Part shown: positions 49,340 through 58,306 of the stretch, piece by piece
Position numbering within the stretch: position 1 is the stretch's first letter
How the letters are laid out: each line of letters begins with the position of its first letter
Assembly (NCBI GenBank): GCA_016700175.1
Contig: CP065003.1
Location: forward strand, 3,854,001-3,918,000
DNA length: 64,000 bases
From: Acidobacteriota bacterium
Lineage (GTDB): Bacteria; Acidobacteriota; Blastocatellia; Pyrinomonadales; Pyrinomonadaceae
Direction of reading: 5' to 3'
Notes under the pieces: generated by a model
What the model was told of the DNA's origin: nothing
What the model saw: only the letters and a program-made list of their open reading frames with translations
Database searches by the model: none
Position numbers and translations under genes: made by a program

Positions 49340-50551
49340 ATGCAGACCCAGTCCCTGAAGATCGAAGAAAAGATCCCCGCGCCGAAGGTCGAGATAGACG
49401 AAGGCGAACATCTCGTCGGCGAATTTGTCGGCGACGAGAACGGCGTGACCGTGCTCGTCGTCGGAAGCATTCACGGGAACGAACCGAGCGGCCTGCTCGC
49501 GATGCGCAAGATCGCGCCGGAGTTGAAGAAGCTTGAACGAGAGCTAAAGGGCCGTGTCTATCTCGTCGCAGGGAACACAAGGGCCCTCAGGCAGGATGAA
49601 CGCTATATCGACAGCGACCTGAACCGGCACTGGACGCCCGAGATCGTTGCGCTTAACGACCCCGACTCGTCGATCCGCACAAACCGGGTTGAAGACGCTG
49701 AACAAAGGGAGCTCCTCAGGATATTCGACCGGATCTTTCTGACGGCTAGGAACGAGGTTTACGCACTCGATCTCCACTCGACCTCCGCTGCGAGCCCGCC
49801 TTTCGCGATGATCGGGGACACCCTTCGGAACCGCGATTTCGGACGGAAGTTTCCCGCGACGATCCTCCTCGGCATCGAGGAGCAGCTTAATTCGACGATC
49901 CTCGAGTACATTAATAACCTGGGAGCGGTCACGCTGGGATTCGAAGCCGGAGAACACAGGCAGAAGACAGCCGTCGACAATCAGGAAGCGCTGATGTGGC
50001 TCGCACTGTATCATTCGGGCTGCCTTGGAAATGAACACGTCGATGTCGAGAGGCACGAACGGACACTTCGCGAAGCGATGGGGGACCCGAAGCTGATCGA
50101 GATCCGTTACCGGCACGCGATAACGCCGGCCGACGATTTCAGGATGGAACCGGGCTACGAGAATTTTCAGCCCGTGACGAAGGGCGAGGTCGTGGCGCAC
50201 GACAGAATGGGAGAAGTGAAGGTCAGCGAAACCGGGTTGATCCTGATGCCGCTTTACCAGAAGCTCGGGAACGACGGGTTCTTTCTTGGCCGGGAAATAC
50301 TGCCCTTCTGGCTATGGCTTTCAAGGGCCCTACGGAAAATGGGTGTCCCCGGCATCGTTCACTGGCTCCCGGGCGTAACTCGCGACCCGTTCAACGAAGA
50401 ATCTCTCGTCGTCAACACCAACATCGCGCGGATCTTTCCTCTGCAGATCTTTCACCTGCTGGGATTCAGGAAGAGGCTCTGGAAGTCCGGCAAGCTCGTA
50501 GTCAGCCGCAGGAAACACGACACGCGCAGTCCTTTCGTGCCCGAAGACTAG
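49340..50551 (+). CDS. Succinylglutamate desuccinylase/aspartoacylase (AstE/AspA)-type zinc hydrolase
   Basis: 403 aa. The zinc motif is in 'VVGSIHGNEPSG' (H-x-x-E), with 'YIDSDLNRHW' (substrate Arg) and 'YALDLHSTSAASPPF' (third ligand His). 'LGFEAGEH' holds the catalytic-type Glu. The C-terminal 100 residues are a membrane- or partner-facing extension beyond the usual family length ('GFFLGREILPFWLWLSRALRKMGVPGIVHWLPGV'). It removes an acyl group from an amino acid or peptide; the exact substrate is unknown. The GCS2-type ligase gene lies 3 kb downstream. Gap 49031-49339 holds only a copy of the GCGGGCGTCCCCGCCCGC hairpin (about 49233-49250). Confidence 0.85.
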   Translation: MQTQSLKIEEKIPAPKVEIDEGEHLVGEFVGDENGVTVLVVGSIHGNEPSGLLAMRKIAPELKKLERELKGRVYLVAGNTRALRQDERYIDSDLNRHWTPEIVALNDPDSSIRTNRVEDAEQRELLRIFDRIFLTARNEVYALDLHSTSAASPPFAMIGDTLRNRDFGRKFPATILLGIEEQLNSTILEYINNLGAVTLGFEAGEHRQKTAVDNQEALMWLALYHSGCLGNEHVDVERHERTLREAMGDPKLIEIRYRHAITPADDFRMEPGYENFQPVTKGEVVAHDRMGEVKVSETGLILMPLYQKLGNDGFFLGREILPFWLWLSRALRKMGVPGIVHWLPGVTRDPFNEESLVVNTNIARIFPLQIFHLLGFRKRLWKSGKLVVSRRKHDTRSPFVPED

Positions 50552-50555
50552 TGAT

Positions 50556-50867
50556 TTACGCGGCGCACTCGATGCAGAGGCTAGTGTGCGGAACCGCAAG
50601 CAGCCGTTTCTCGGAGATCTCGTTGCCGCAGTTCACGCACTTGCCGTACATTCCCTGTTCGATCCGGTAGAGCGCTTCCTCGATCTGGTCAAGCTCGTCA
50701 TTCAGGGAGTTGTCGAGCGACGTCAGAACTTCCTCGTTCTGACGCTGGATCGCCTGTTCCTCGAAGTCCTTGTCGAGTTTCCGCCTCGCACTGGTTTCAA
50801 CCCGGGTCAGGAGCGTCTCAAGCTCCTGCTTCCTTTCTTCGAGCATTTCCTTGATCTTATCGTACAT
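50556..50867 (-). CDS. DksA/TraR-type C4 zinc-finger protein
   Basis: 103 aa. The N-terminal coiled coil (1-70) is followed by the zinc finger Cys77-x2-Cys80 ... Cys98-x2-Cys101 ('CVNCGNEI', 'CIECAA'). Members bind the secondary channel of RNA polymerase and act with ppGpp. Shorter than E. coli DksA (151 aa), as usual for the TraR-like group. Convergent with the AspA-like gene (4 bases between stops). Confidence 0.93.
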   Translation of the reverse strand: MYDKIKEMLEERKQELETLLTRVETSARRKLDKDFEEQAIQRQNEEVLTSLDNSLNDELDQIEEALYRIEQGMYGKCVNCGNEISEKRLLAVPHTSLCIECAA

Positions 50868-50937
50868 GATTTCCCCCGTTTCGAAATAACTTCCTCTGAA
50901 CAGAGGATATCACCGCCCGGATGCCCGTCCAATCGGC

Positions 50938-53169
50938 TCATTCGCCATCGCCGGCGCTAACCTCGGGCCTCTTGAAGATCAGCCCGAGAGCGAACCAGAC
51001 GAACAGCACCGCGCCGAGCGCGAAGACAATGTCGCCGAATATGCGCATCCATCGAAGAACGTGCATTATGTCCTGCTGCATGAACTCGGGGCTTCTGGCC
51101 GACCAGTAACCGGTCGTGATCGATTCATAAGTCTGCAGAAGGCCGATCGGCAGGAGGCTCACGACGATCATAAGGAACAGGCCTATGTTGATCATCCAGA
51201 ACGCCCAGGCCAGGAGCTTCTCGTTCCAGACGCGCTCGGGATTCATCGCCCTGAGGCAGAACAGCATCAGTCCCAGACCGAGCGTGCCGTAGACGCCGTA
51301 CAGCGCTCCGTGGGCGTGGACCGCGGTCGTGTTCAGGCCCTGCATGTAGTAAAGGGCGATCGGCGGGTTGATCATGAACCCGAAGATCCCGGCGCCGACA
51401 AGGTTCCAGAACGCGACGGCTACGAAGAAGTAGATCACCCATTTGTACTGCGCGAGCCATCCTCTCGCCTTCGAACGTCTTATGTTTTCCCACGCTTCGA
51501 AGCCGACCATAGTCAGCGGCACGATCTCGAGCGCGCTGAAGACTGCGCCGAAAGCCAGGGCGACGGTCGGCGTGCCGGCGAAATAAAGGTGGTGCAGGGT
51601 GCCCAGGATGCCGCCGCTCAGGTAGATGGCTCCGGAAAGCAGGGAAGCTTTGGCGGCGATCTTCGGATCGATCACGCCGAGTCTCGCGAACAGGAACGCG
51701 ATCACTACCGTCGCGAACACCTCGAAATATCCCTCGACCCAAAGATGTACGACCCACCAGCGCCAGTACTCGACGACCGTCAGGTGCGAGCGCATTCCCC
51801 AGAAAAGGCCCGGCGCGTAGAACAGCGCGATGCCCGCGGTCGAGATCATATACAAGAGCACGAGCTCCTTGCGGTTGTCCTTTTCCCTGAACGCGGGAAG
51901 GGCGGTGCGGAGGATCAGGAACAGCCAAAGCAAGAGGCCTATGAACAGCGCCGCCTGCCAGAGCCTGCCCAGGTCCACATATTCGTAGCCCTGGTGGCCG
52001 ATCCAGAACCAGCTGTCGCCCGGAAGCAAATGCATCACGCTCAGCCATTGTCCGGCCATCGAGCCGAGCACGACGATCAAGAGCGCTCCGAAGAGTATGT
52101 CGACGCCCAGTTTCTGGTATTTCGGTTCGGAGCCGCTTATGAACGGGCCGATGAACAGTCCGGCCGCAAGCCAGGCGGTCGCGATCCAGAAGATACCGAG
52201 CTGGACGTGCCACGTGCGCGTTACGACGTACGGAAGATAATCTGCAAGCGGTATCCCGTAAAATCCGTGGCCTTCGACGCCGTAGTGCGTCGTTATCACG
52301 CCGACGACGATCTGGAGCAGGAACAAAAGGGTTACGACCAGGAAATACTTCACCGTGGCCTTCTGCGACGGCGACAGGTCGATGCCTATGAGAGGGTCGG
52401 ATTCCGGGGCGCCTTCGGTGGGGGCTTCCTCGTGCAGGCTCGCGAAGTACCAGGCCATTCCGCCGATCCCCGCGAGCAACATGATGATACTGACGCCGGT
52501 CCAGATTATCGTCGAGCTGGTCGGGATGTTGCCGACAAGCGGTTCAGAGGGAAAATTGCTCGTATATGAGATCGTGTCGCCCGGACGATGAGCAGTAGAT
52601 GCCCAGGAGGTCCAGAAGAAGAATGTCACCATCTTGCGGAGCCTTTCAGGGTCTGACTGCGCGCCCTTCTGGATCGCGTACTCCGCACTTCCTTCGCCAA
52701 ACACCTGCCTGTAATGTTCAAGGTTCTCGCGAAACGCTTCGGCACGTTCCGGCTCGATAGTCAGCGTGCCAGTTGACGCGTCGTAATTGTTCGCGCGGAG
52801 CATCGACTGCATACGCTGGCGGACAAGCGCCTGCTTGTCCGCTTCGAGCCCTTCGTAATCGCCTCCGTATTCGTCAGAGGTAATCTGGTCGAGAAGGTAT
52901 TCGGCCTCCCTGTGAAGGTAGTCCGCGGTCCAGTCCGGAGCGACGTAGCTGCCGTGGCCCCATACGGAGCCGACCTGCATTCCGCCCATCGCCTGCCAGA
53001 CGTTCTGCCCGTCCGAGATGTCTTCGGGTCCTATCAGTTCTTCGCCGGCGGTCGTCACCACCCTCTGCGGTATCGGCGGCGCCTCTCGAAAGATCTCGGT
53101 CCCTATCCACAAAAGGGTCCCGAAAGAGACTGCCATAATGATCCCGAAAACAAGCCAGAGCTTCTTCAT
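50938..53169 (-). CDS. norB: Quinol-dependent nitric oxide reductase (qNOR)
   Basis: 743 aa. It has the N-terminal extension of qNORs: helix 1, then the periplasmic part with 'DGQNVWQAMGGMQVGSVWGHGSYVAPDWTADYLHREAEYLL'. This is followed by the haem-copper-oxidase-type core with 12 or so helices: 'RTWHVQLGIFW', 'HLWVEGYFEVF', 'GTLHHLYFAGTP' and 'VHAHGALYGVYGTLG'. It reduces NO to N2O with electrons from (mena)quinol, fitting the menaquinone pathway genes in the window. GGAGGAAT precedes the ATG. No nitrite reductase is near, so NO detoxification is as likely as denitrification. Confidence 0.96.
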   Translation of the reverse strand: MKKLWLVFGIIMAVSFGTLLWIGTEIFREAPPIPQRVVTTAGEELIGPEDISDGQNVWQAMGGMQVGSVWGHGSYVAPDWTADYLHREAEYLLDQITSDEYGGDYEGLEADKQALVRQRMQSMLRANNYDASTGTLTIEPERAEAFRENLEHYRQVFGEGSAEYAIQKGAQSDPERLRKMVTFFFWTSWASTAHRPGDTISYTSNFPSEPLVGNIPTSSTIIWTGVSIIMLLAGIGGMAWYFASLHEEAPTEGAPESDPLIGIDLSPSQKATVKYFLVVTLLFLLQIVVGVITTHYGVEGHGFYGIPLADYLPYVVTRTWHVQLGIFWIATAWLAAGLFIGPFISGSEPKYQKLGVDILFGALLIVVLGSMAGQWLSVMHLLPGDSWFWIGHQGYEYVDLGRLWQAALFIGLLLWLFLILRTALPAFREKDNRKELVLLYMISTAGIALFYAPGLFWGMRSHLTVVEYWRWWVVHLWVEGYFEVFATVVIAFLFARLGVIDPKIAAKASLLSGAIYLSGGILGTLHHLYFAGTPTVALAFGAVFSALEIVPLTMVGFEAWENIRRSKARGWLAQYKWVIYFFVAVAFWNLVGAGIFGFMINPPIALYYMQGLNTTAVHAHGALYGVYGTLGLGLMLFCLRAMNPERVWNEKLLAWAFWMINIGLFLMIVVSLLPIGLLQTYESITTGYWSARSPEFMQQDIMHVLRWMRIFGDIVFALGAVLFVWFALGLIFKRPEVSAGDGE

Positions 53170-53324
53170 CCAGATATTCCTCCGTGCGGTCCGGCCGCAA
53201 GTCTGCGGCGGCGTTTACCGCGTGTCGATTGGGTTAAGTTGGAGCGTCGGTCTCCCGACGGATTGAAGAGTACTTGTCTGCCCTGGCTCGAAATATGACT
53301 CGGATCACAGAATTCCCGTAATCT

Positions 53325-53352
53325 TTGTTGTAACAGTGACTTGCTTTATACT
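53325..53352 (+). promoter_or_regulatory. Possible sigma-70 promoter for the GCS2-CBS gene
   Basis: TTGTTG (53325-53330), a 16-base spacer and TATACT (53347-53352) lie 62 bases before the chosen start at 53414. Confidence 0.5.
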
Positions 53353-53413
53353 AGCTGACGACCCCCAAATCAAGAAATCCGGCGCCCGACCGGGCGCTGC
53401 CAGCGGAGCGAGC

Positions 53414-55330
53414 ATGGGAGAACACAACGTATCTTCTGGGACCAGCGGCCGCGAGATCCGGCAGTTCACCCGGGCGGTCCTGAACGATCTTCAGGCGGTC
53501 GAACGGATGCTCGAGCTTGGCCTTTTTGAAGACGACGCTTTCAGGATAGGCGCTGAACAAGAGATGTTCCTCGTGAATTCCTCGATGACTCCCGCGCCGA
53601 TCTCGATGCGGGTCCTCGAGGACGCAAAGGAAAAACGCCTCACGACGGAGCTGGGCCTCTTCAACATCGAGGCGAACCTGAGTCCGGCCGATCTCGGAGG
53701 CGACTGCTTCTCGAAGCTCGAGAACGAGATCGAGGAGCTGGTCGACGCCGTTCGGCGCTCGGCGGAGAAATCGGGCGGCGACGTGGTGCTCGCGGGCATA
53801 CTTCCCACGATCCAGCAGTCGGACCTGGTGATGGAGAACCTGACCCCGCTTCCGCGGTATCTTGAATTGAACAGGGTGCTTACGGAACTTCAGGGGGACG
53901 AGCGCCTGATCCACATTAAGGGTCTCGACGAACTTACCCTGCACCTCGCCGACACCTTTATGGAGTTCTGCAACGCGAGCTTCCAGGTCCATCTGCAGGT
54001 GCCGATAAGCAGTTTCATGAAACACTACAACTGGGCGCAGGCGATCGCCGGCCCGGTTCTCGCCAGTGCGGCGAACTCTCCCATCCTTCTCGGCCACAGG
54101 CTTTGGTTCGAAACCCGCATCGCGCTTTTCAAGCACGCCACAGACTCGCGTTCGAAGACGTTCCAGAAGCGAGGCCAGCAGACGCGCGTGCATTTCGGCA
54201 ACGACTGGATCAGGACATCGATGATGGAAGCCTTCCACGAGGATGTGGCGAGGTTCCGGATCATTCTCACGCGCGAGATCGAAGAGGACTCGATGCAGCT
54301 CCTCGAAGAAGGAAACATCCCGAAGCTCTCGGCCTGGCAGATGCTGAACGGCACTATCTGGCGCTGGAACCGGGCGTGCTACGGGGTCCTGAACGGAAAA
54401 CCCGGATTCCGCATCGAGGCGCGTTTTCTGCCGTCAGGGCCGACCGTTCTGGACGAGGTCGCGAACGCCGCGTTCTTCATCGGCCTGATGACCGCGCTTC
54501 CCAAGATCCACGGCGACGTCACGGAAAAGATGTCGTTCGACGACGCGAAGGACAACTTCTTCAGCGCGGCGAGGTTCGGGCTGAAGTCGCAGTTCGCGTG
54601 GCTCGACGGACGCGGCTACAGGGCAAAGCGTTTGATCCTCGACGAACTTCTCCCGATCGCCAGGCAGGGACTGCAGGAGTTCGAAGTCGATGCGAAGGAC
54701 ATCGACCGCTACTTAGGGGTGATAAGGGAAAGGGTGGAGATTCAAAGGACCTCGTCCGGCTGGATGCTCGAATCGCTTTCGAAAATGGACAAGACCGTGA
54801 AGATGAGCGTTAGGCTCCGTGAACTGACCGCACAGCTCAAGGAGAATCAGCGCACCGGCGAGCCGATGCACACCTGGCCGCTCGCAGAGCTGGAGGACCA
54901 CAGCGACTGGATCGACAACTACCAGACGGTCGAGCGGCTAATGTCGAAGGACCTATTCACGGTCCGGCCCGAGGATGTGATCGATCTCGCCGCGAGCCTT
55001 ATGAACTGGAAGCACATCCGCCACGTGCCAGTCGAGGACGACGAGGGCAACCTGGTCGGTGTGGTCTCGCACCGCGACCTCCTGGAATTGCTTTCGAAGG
55101 AGAGGTTCAGGAAGGCGGAAGAGATCGTGATCAAGGACATAATGAAGACGGATCTGATTACGATCGAGCCGGCGACCGACACGCTCGAGGCATTGGGCCT
55201 GATGAGAAGCAGGAATGTCGGCTGTCTTCCTGTGATCGAAAAGGGAAAACTGGTCGGGATGGTGACCGCGCACGACTTCCTGACGGTCTCCGCTCGTCTG
55301 TTCGAGGAAAGGCTTAGGAAAACCAAGTAG
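53414..55330 (+). CDS. GCS2-family carboxylate-amine ligase fused to two CBS domains
   Basis: 638 aa from ATG 53414 (MGEHNVSSG); the frame is open up to 53336 but that part overlaps the likely promoter. Residues about 20-400 match the glutamate-cysteine ligase type 2 (YbdK-like) family: 'RIGAEQEMFLVN', 'FNIEANLSPADLGGDCF', 'ASFQVHLQVP', 'RIEARFLPSGPTVLDEVANAAFFIGL'. Residues about 515-638 are a pair of CBS domains ('LMSKDLFTVRPEDVIDLAASLMNWKHIRHVPVEDDEG' and 'IMKTDLITIEPATDTLEALGLMRSRNVGCLPVIEKG'), which bind adenine nucleotides. The enzyme likely joins an amino compound to a carboxylate with ATP, under energy-state control. Confidence 0.88.
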   Translation: MGEHNVSSGTSGREIRQFTRAVLNDLQAVERMLELGLFEDDAFRIGAEQEMFLVNSSMTPAPISMRVLEDAKEKRLTTELGLFNIEANLSPADLGGDCFSKLENEIEELVDAVRRSAEKSGGDVVLAGILPTIQQSDLVMENLTPLPRYLELNRVLTELQGDERLIHIKGLDELTLHLADTFMEFCNASFQVHLQVPISSFMKHYNWAQAIAGPVLASAANSPILLGHRLWFETRIALFKHATDSRSKTFQKRGQQTRVHFGNDWIRTSMMEAFHEDVARFRIILTREIEEDSMQLLEEGNIPKLSAWQMLNGTIWRWNRACYGVLNGKPGFRIEARFLPSGPTVLDEVANAAFFIGLMTALPKIHGDVTEKMSFDDAKDNFFSAARFGLKSQFAWLDGRGYRAKRLILDELLPIARQGLQEFEVDAKDIDRYLGVIRERVEIQRTSSGWMLESLSKMDKTVKMSVRLRELTAQLKENQRTGEPMHTWPLAELEDHSDWIDNYQTVERLMSKDLFTVRPEDVIDLAASLMNWKHIRHVPVEDDEGNLVGVVSHRDLLELLSKERFRKAEEIVIKDIMKTDLITIEPATDTLEALGLMRSRNVGCLPVIEKGKLVGMVTAHDFLTVSARLFEERLRKTK

Positions 55331-55334
55331 CTCG

Positions 55335-56159
55335 TCAGATCGAGTTGCGGAAGGCGCCCGGCGTCATTCCCGTGAACCGGCGGAACACCCGCGTGAAGTG
55401 GCTCTGGTCCGAGAATCCCGAATCGACCGCGATGTCTGCCAGCGAAACATCGTTCTCCCGCAGTAGCCCGCAAGCGAACTCGATCCTCCTAGCCTGAACG
55501 TATTCCCCGACGGTCTCGCCTTTGAACTTGCGGAACACTGCCGCAAGATGGACCGGATGAACGCCCGCTTCAGTTGCAAGGTCGGATGAGGAAGGGTTCG
55601 CCCGAAACTCCGCGTCCAGCTTCTCGACGACTTTCTTCAGCCACGCGGGCGGCCTTTTCTGGGGCGCAGGTTCTTTGCGCGCCGAACGGCCCAGCATCTC
55701 AAGAGTGATCCCTTCCGCGACAAGTTCGGAACACGGCTGCCAGTTCCGAAACTCGTGATAAAGCCGGCAGGCGAGCCAAACGAGCGGCGTGCCGCGCTCA
55801 TGGAAATGGGAGGGAACGTTCGCAAACTCCTCGAGCACCCGCAGACCCGCATCCCGGATCTCGATCCCGAAAAACCTACCCCCATTGTTCCCGATCTCGT
55901 CCTTGTGCTCGATACCCGACGGATGCCAGAGCAGCGAGAACGGCCTGTACGAGAAACTACGGCGGCCAAACGATTCCGCATAACTTCCGTCGAGAAGCAG
56001 GCAGAAAAAGGCCAGTTCGTGCGAGTGACTGGGGAGGCTTCTCGGTGCCGAATGAACGACCTCTGAAATGATCGACGAACTCACGGACCGCTTCTCGGCG
56101 ACCGTTCCGTAGAACTGTCCGGGTGTCAGGTGGTTTGACTCAATTGCCGTTCTGGTCAT
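55335..56159 (-). CDS. AraC-family transcriptional regulator
   Basis: 274 aa. The N-terminal part is a cupin-like sensor ('SHSHELAFFCLLLDGSYAESFGRRSFSYRPFSLLWHPSGIEHKDE'). The C-terminal 100 residues hold two helix-turn-helices ('SDLATEAGVHPVHLAAVFRKFKGETVGEYVQARRIEFACGLL', 'LADIAVDSGFSDQSHFTRVFRRFTGMTPGAFR'). It is convergent with the GCS2-CBS gene (4 bases) and divergent from the rhodanese gene, which it may regulate. Its inducer is unknown. Confidence 0.93.
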   Translation of the reverse strand: MTRTAIESNHLTPGQFYGTVAEKRSVSSSIISEVVHSAPRSLPSHSHELAFFCLLLDGSYAESFGRRSFSYRPFSLLWHPSGIEHKDEIGNNGGRFFGIEIRDAGLRVLEEFANVPSHFHERGTPLVWLACRLYHEFRNWQPCSELVAEGITLEMLGRSARKEPAPQKRPPAWLKKVVEKLDAEFRANPSSSDLATEAGVHPVHLAAVFRKFKGETVGEYVQARRIEFACGLLRENDVSLADIAVDSGFSDQSHFTRVFRRFTGMTPGAFRNSI

Positions 56160-56241
56160 TTTTCTTTTACGCCTCCCGCCTTTAAATGGTTCCAGGGACC
56201 TTTCGACAGTGCAATACGCCGGCTCTTCTCTGTGTAAGACT

Positions 56242-56278
56242 GTCGGACGCGTCAGATAATTCCCGGGAACTGACGTCC
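56242..56278. promoter_or_regulatory. Inverted repeat in the AraC-rhodanese intergenic space
   Basis: GGACGCGTCAG and CTGACGTCC pair across about 14 bases, some 60 bases before the rhodanese start. It may be a leader hairpin or a regulator site. Confidence 0.35.
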
Positions 56279-56336
56279 GCGAAAGTATCTGCGCTGCGGC
56301 CCGGCGAAAGTAGCGGTCGCAAGGAGCCTCCGAAAT

Positions 56337-58103
56337 ATGAAATCTGAACTTTTAAATCCAAGAACCGAAATTCGATCACTGTTGTTCCTGATGCTCGCTT
56401 TCGTGTTGTCGATTCCCGCGGCCGCCCAAGACCTGTGCGCCGTGACCGAAATGACTCCGCCGACCGTGACGGCCGAATGGCTTTCGGAACACGTCGGACA
56501 CGAAAAGCTGGTACTTATACACATCGGCCAGAAACCCGAGTACGACGAGGGCCACATTCCGGGGGCGGTCTATATGGCAAGCCGCGACATATCGACGACG
56601 CCCGAGGAAAGCGACCTCTCGCTGCAGCTTCCATCCGACGAGAGGCTGAAGGAGACGTTCGAGAGAGCGGGCGTCAGCAATGATTCAAGGATAATACTCT
56701 ACTGGGGAAAGGACTGGGTGACCCCGACGACGCGGTACTATTTCACGCTCGACGCGATGGGGCTTAAAAACAACGTATCGATACTAGACGGAGGGATGCC
56801 CGCATGGGTAGCGTCCGGCGGAAGCCTTTCCATGGAAATCCCGTCTCCCGAGCGAGGATCGCTTTCGTTCACCACCGACCGGTCCAAGGTCGCGATGGCG
56901 GACTGGCTGAATTCGAATCTGAAGAAGGACGATGTGCGCGTTGTCGATGCCCGCGATGCGAGATTCTACGACGGAACGTCGGTCGGAGGGCATCCGCGCG
57001 CCGGACATATTCCGGGCTCGAAGAACATTCCGTTCAGCTCGATCGTGGACGAGAACAACCGCTTCAAGGACGAAGCCACGCTGAGGAAGATGTTCGCCGA
57101 AGCGGGCGTCGAGCCGTACGACACCGTCGTGACATACTGCCATATCGGCCAGCAGGCCTCGCTTGTGTACTTCGCCGCGCGAAAGCTCGGATACAAGGTC
57201 AAACTCTATGACGGCTCGTTCGAAGAATGGAGTGCGAACAGGGAATTGCCGCTGGACGATCCCCTGGAAGGGAAGCGTACGGCGGAGGTTCAGGTCGTCA
57301 GCCCCGAATGGTTCGCGGCGCGGGTTGCGGACGACGACCTGCGGATCCTCGATGTTCGTTTGAATGTTTACGATTACTTCACCGGCCACCTGCCCAACGC
57401 CGTGCACCTTGCCGACGCCGCGATGCGGGCCCCTAAGAACGGGTATCCCACGCAGTACCTCGATCCATTCTTTTCCGGGCGTCTGCTTATGTTCGCCGGA
57501 GTTAAGAACGGCGACAAGGTTGCCGTGTATTCCGACGGCGACGGCGTGCTGGGGGCCACGATGATGGCGTACATACTGGAGCGGATCGGACACAGCCGTA
57601 TCTATCTTCTGGACGGCGGGTTCCGGGACTTTCAGATCTCTCAGAAGGCGGTCCAGGAGTATCCCGAGTACGGCCAGGTGCCTTCATACGACACACGTGA
57701 CAACAACACGATCGCGGCGACGACGGAAGACGTGAAGAACGCGATCGGAAAGGAAGGCGTGAAGTTCATCGACGCCCGTCCTCAGAACGTCTTCGCCGGC
57801 GAGGTCAAGATCTGGACCCGGAACGGACACATTCCGGGCGCCGTGAACATACCCTGGAAGACGCTTGTGGAGGAAAACAACTCCCACAAGTTCAAGCCGC
57901 TCGAACAGCTCCGCAAAGTGTTTGCCGACAAAGGGATAAAGGAATCGGACGACATAATCGTCTATTGCGGAACAAGCCGCGAGGCGAGCCTCGAGTACCT
58001 TGTCCTGAAGCACGTCCTGAAGTTTCCGAAGGTCCGGCTCTACGAAGGTTCCTGGGCGGAATACTCGAACCACAAAGAATTGCCGGTCGCAACCGGAATG
58101 TGA
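56337..58103 (+). CDS. Exported four-domain rhodanese (two tandem sulfurtransferase pairs)
   Basis: 588 aa with a signal peptide (about 1-35, ...PAAAQ). Four rhodanese domains each have a 'GHIPGA'-like text. At the active-loop position domain 1 has Trp123, domain 2 Cys268 (VTYCHIGQ), domain 3 Ser399 and domain 4 Cys544 (VYCGTSRE). So domains 1 and 3 are inactive and 2 and 4 active, the pattern of two complete thiosulfate sulfurtransferases joined in one chain. It moves sulfane sulfur in the periplasm, e.g. from thiosulfate to an acceptor. Confidence 0.93.
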   Translation: MKSELLNPRTEIRSLLFLMLAFVLSIPAAAQDLCAVTEMTPPTVTAEWLSEHVGHEKLVLIHIGQKPEYDEGHIPGAVYMASRDISTTPEESDLSLQLPSDERLKETFERAGVSNDSRIILYWGKDWVTPTTRYYFTLDAMGLKNNVSILDGGMPAWVASGGSLSMEIPSPERGSLSFTTDRSKVAMADWLNSNLKKDDVRVVDARDARFYDGTSVGGHPRAGHIPGSKNIPFSSIVDENNRFKDEATLRKMFAEAGVEPYDTVVTYCHIGQQASLVYFAARKLGYKVKLYDGSFEEWSANRELPLDDPLEGKRTAEVQVVSPEWFAARVADDDLRILDVRLNVYDYFTGHLPNAVHLADAAMRAPKNGYPTQYLDPFFSGRLLMFAGVKNGDKVAVYSDGDGVLGATMMAYILERIGHSRIYLLDGGFRDFQISQKAVQEYPEYGQVPSYDTRDNNTIAATTEDVKNAIGKEGVKFIDARPQNVFAGEVKIWTRNGHIPGAVNIPWKTLVEENNSHKFKPLEQLRKVFADKGIKESDDIIVYCGTSREASLEYLVLKHVLKFPKVRLYEGSWAEYSNHKELPVATGM

Positions 58104-58128
58104 CTTCACTCCTGAGGGGGAGAGAAGC

Positions 58129-58166
58129 GAGAGACCGTTCCCGTGCGAATGCGCGGGAGCGGTCTC
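58129..58166 (+). terminator. Hairpin after the rhodanese gene
   Basis: GAGACCGTTCCCG and CGGGAGCGGTCTC pair over 13 positions (one G-U). The tail is TTGTCGGTTGT, only weakly T-rich. Confidence 0.6.
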
Positions 58167-58306
58167 TTGTCGGTTGTGACACGATTCGGCGGCCGGCGGT
58201 GTTGGAAGACCAAAAGGGAAATTGACCGAAATGGAACTTCGGTCACGTCGATGCCGTAAGGAAATTCTCACAGTACGAAAAGACCAGAAAACATCACGGA
58301 GAAACA

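Noticed and set aside
51061..52569. Long plus-strand frame of 502 codons
   Set aside because: It is the antisense shadow of the qNOR gene, with unlikely composition and no recognisable domain.
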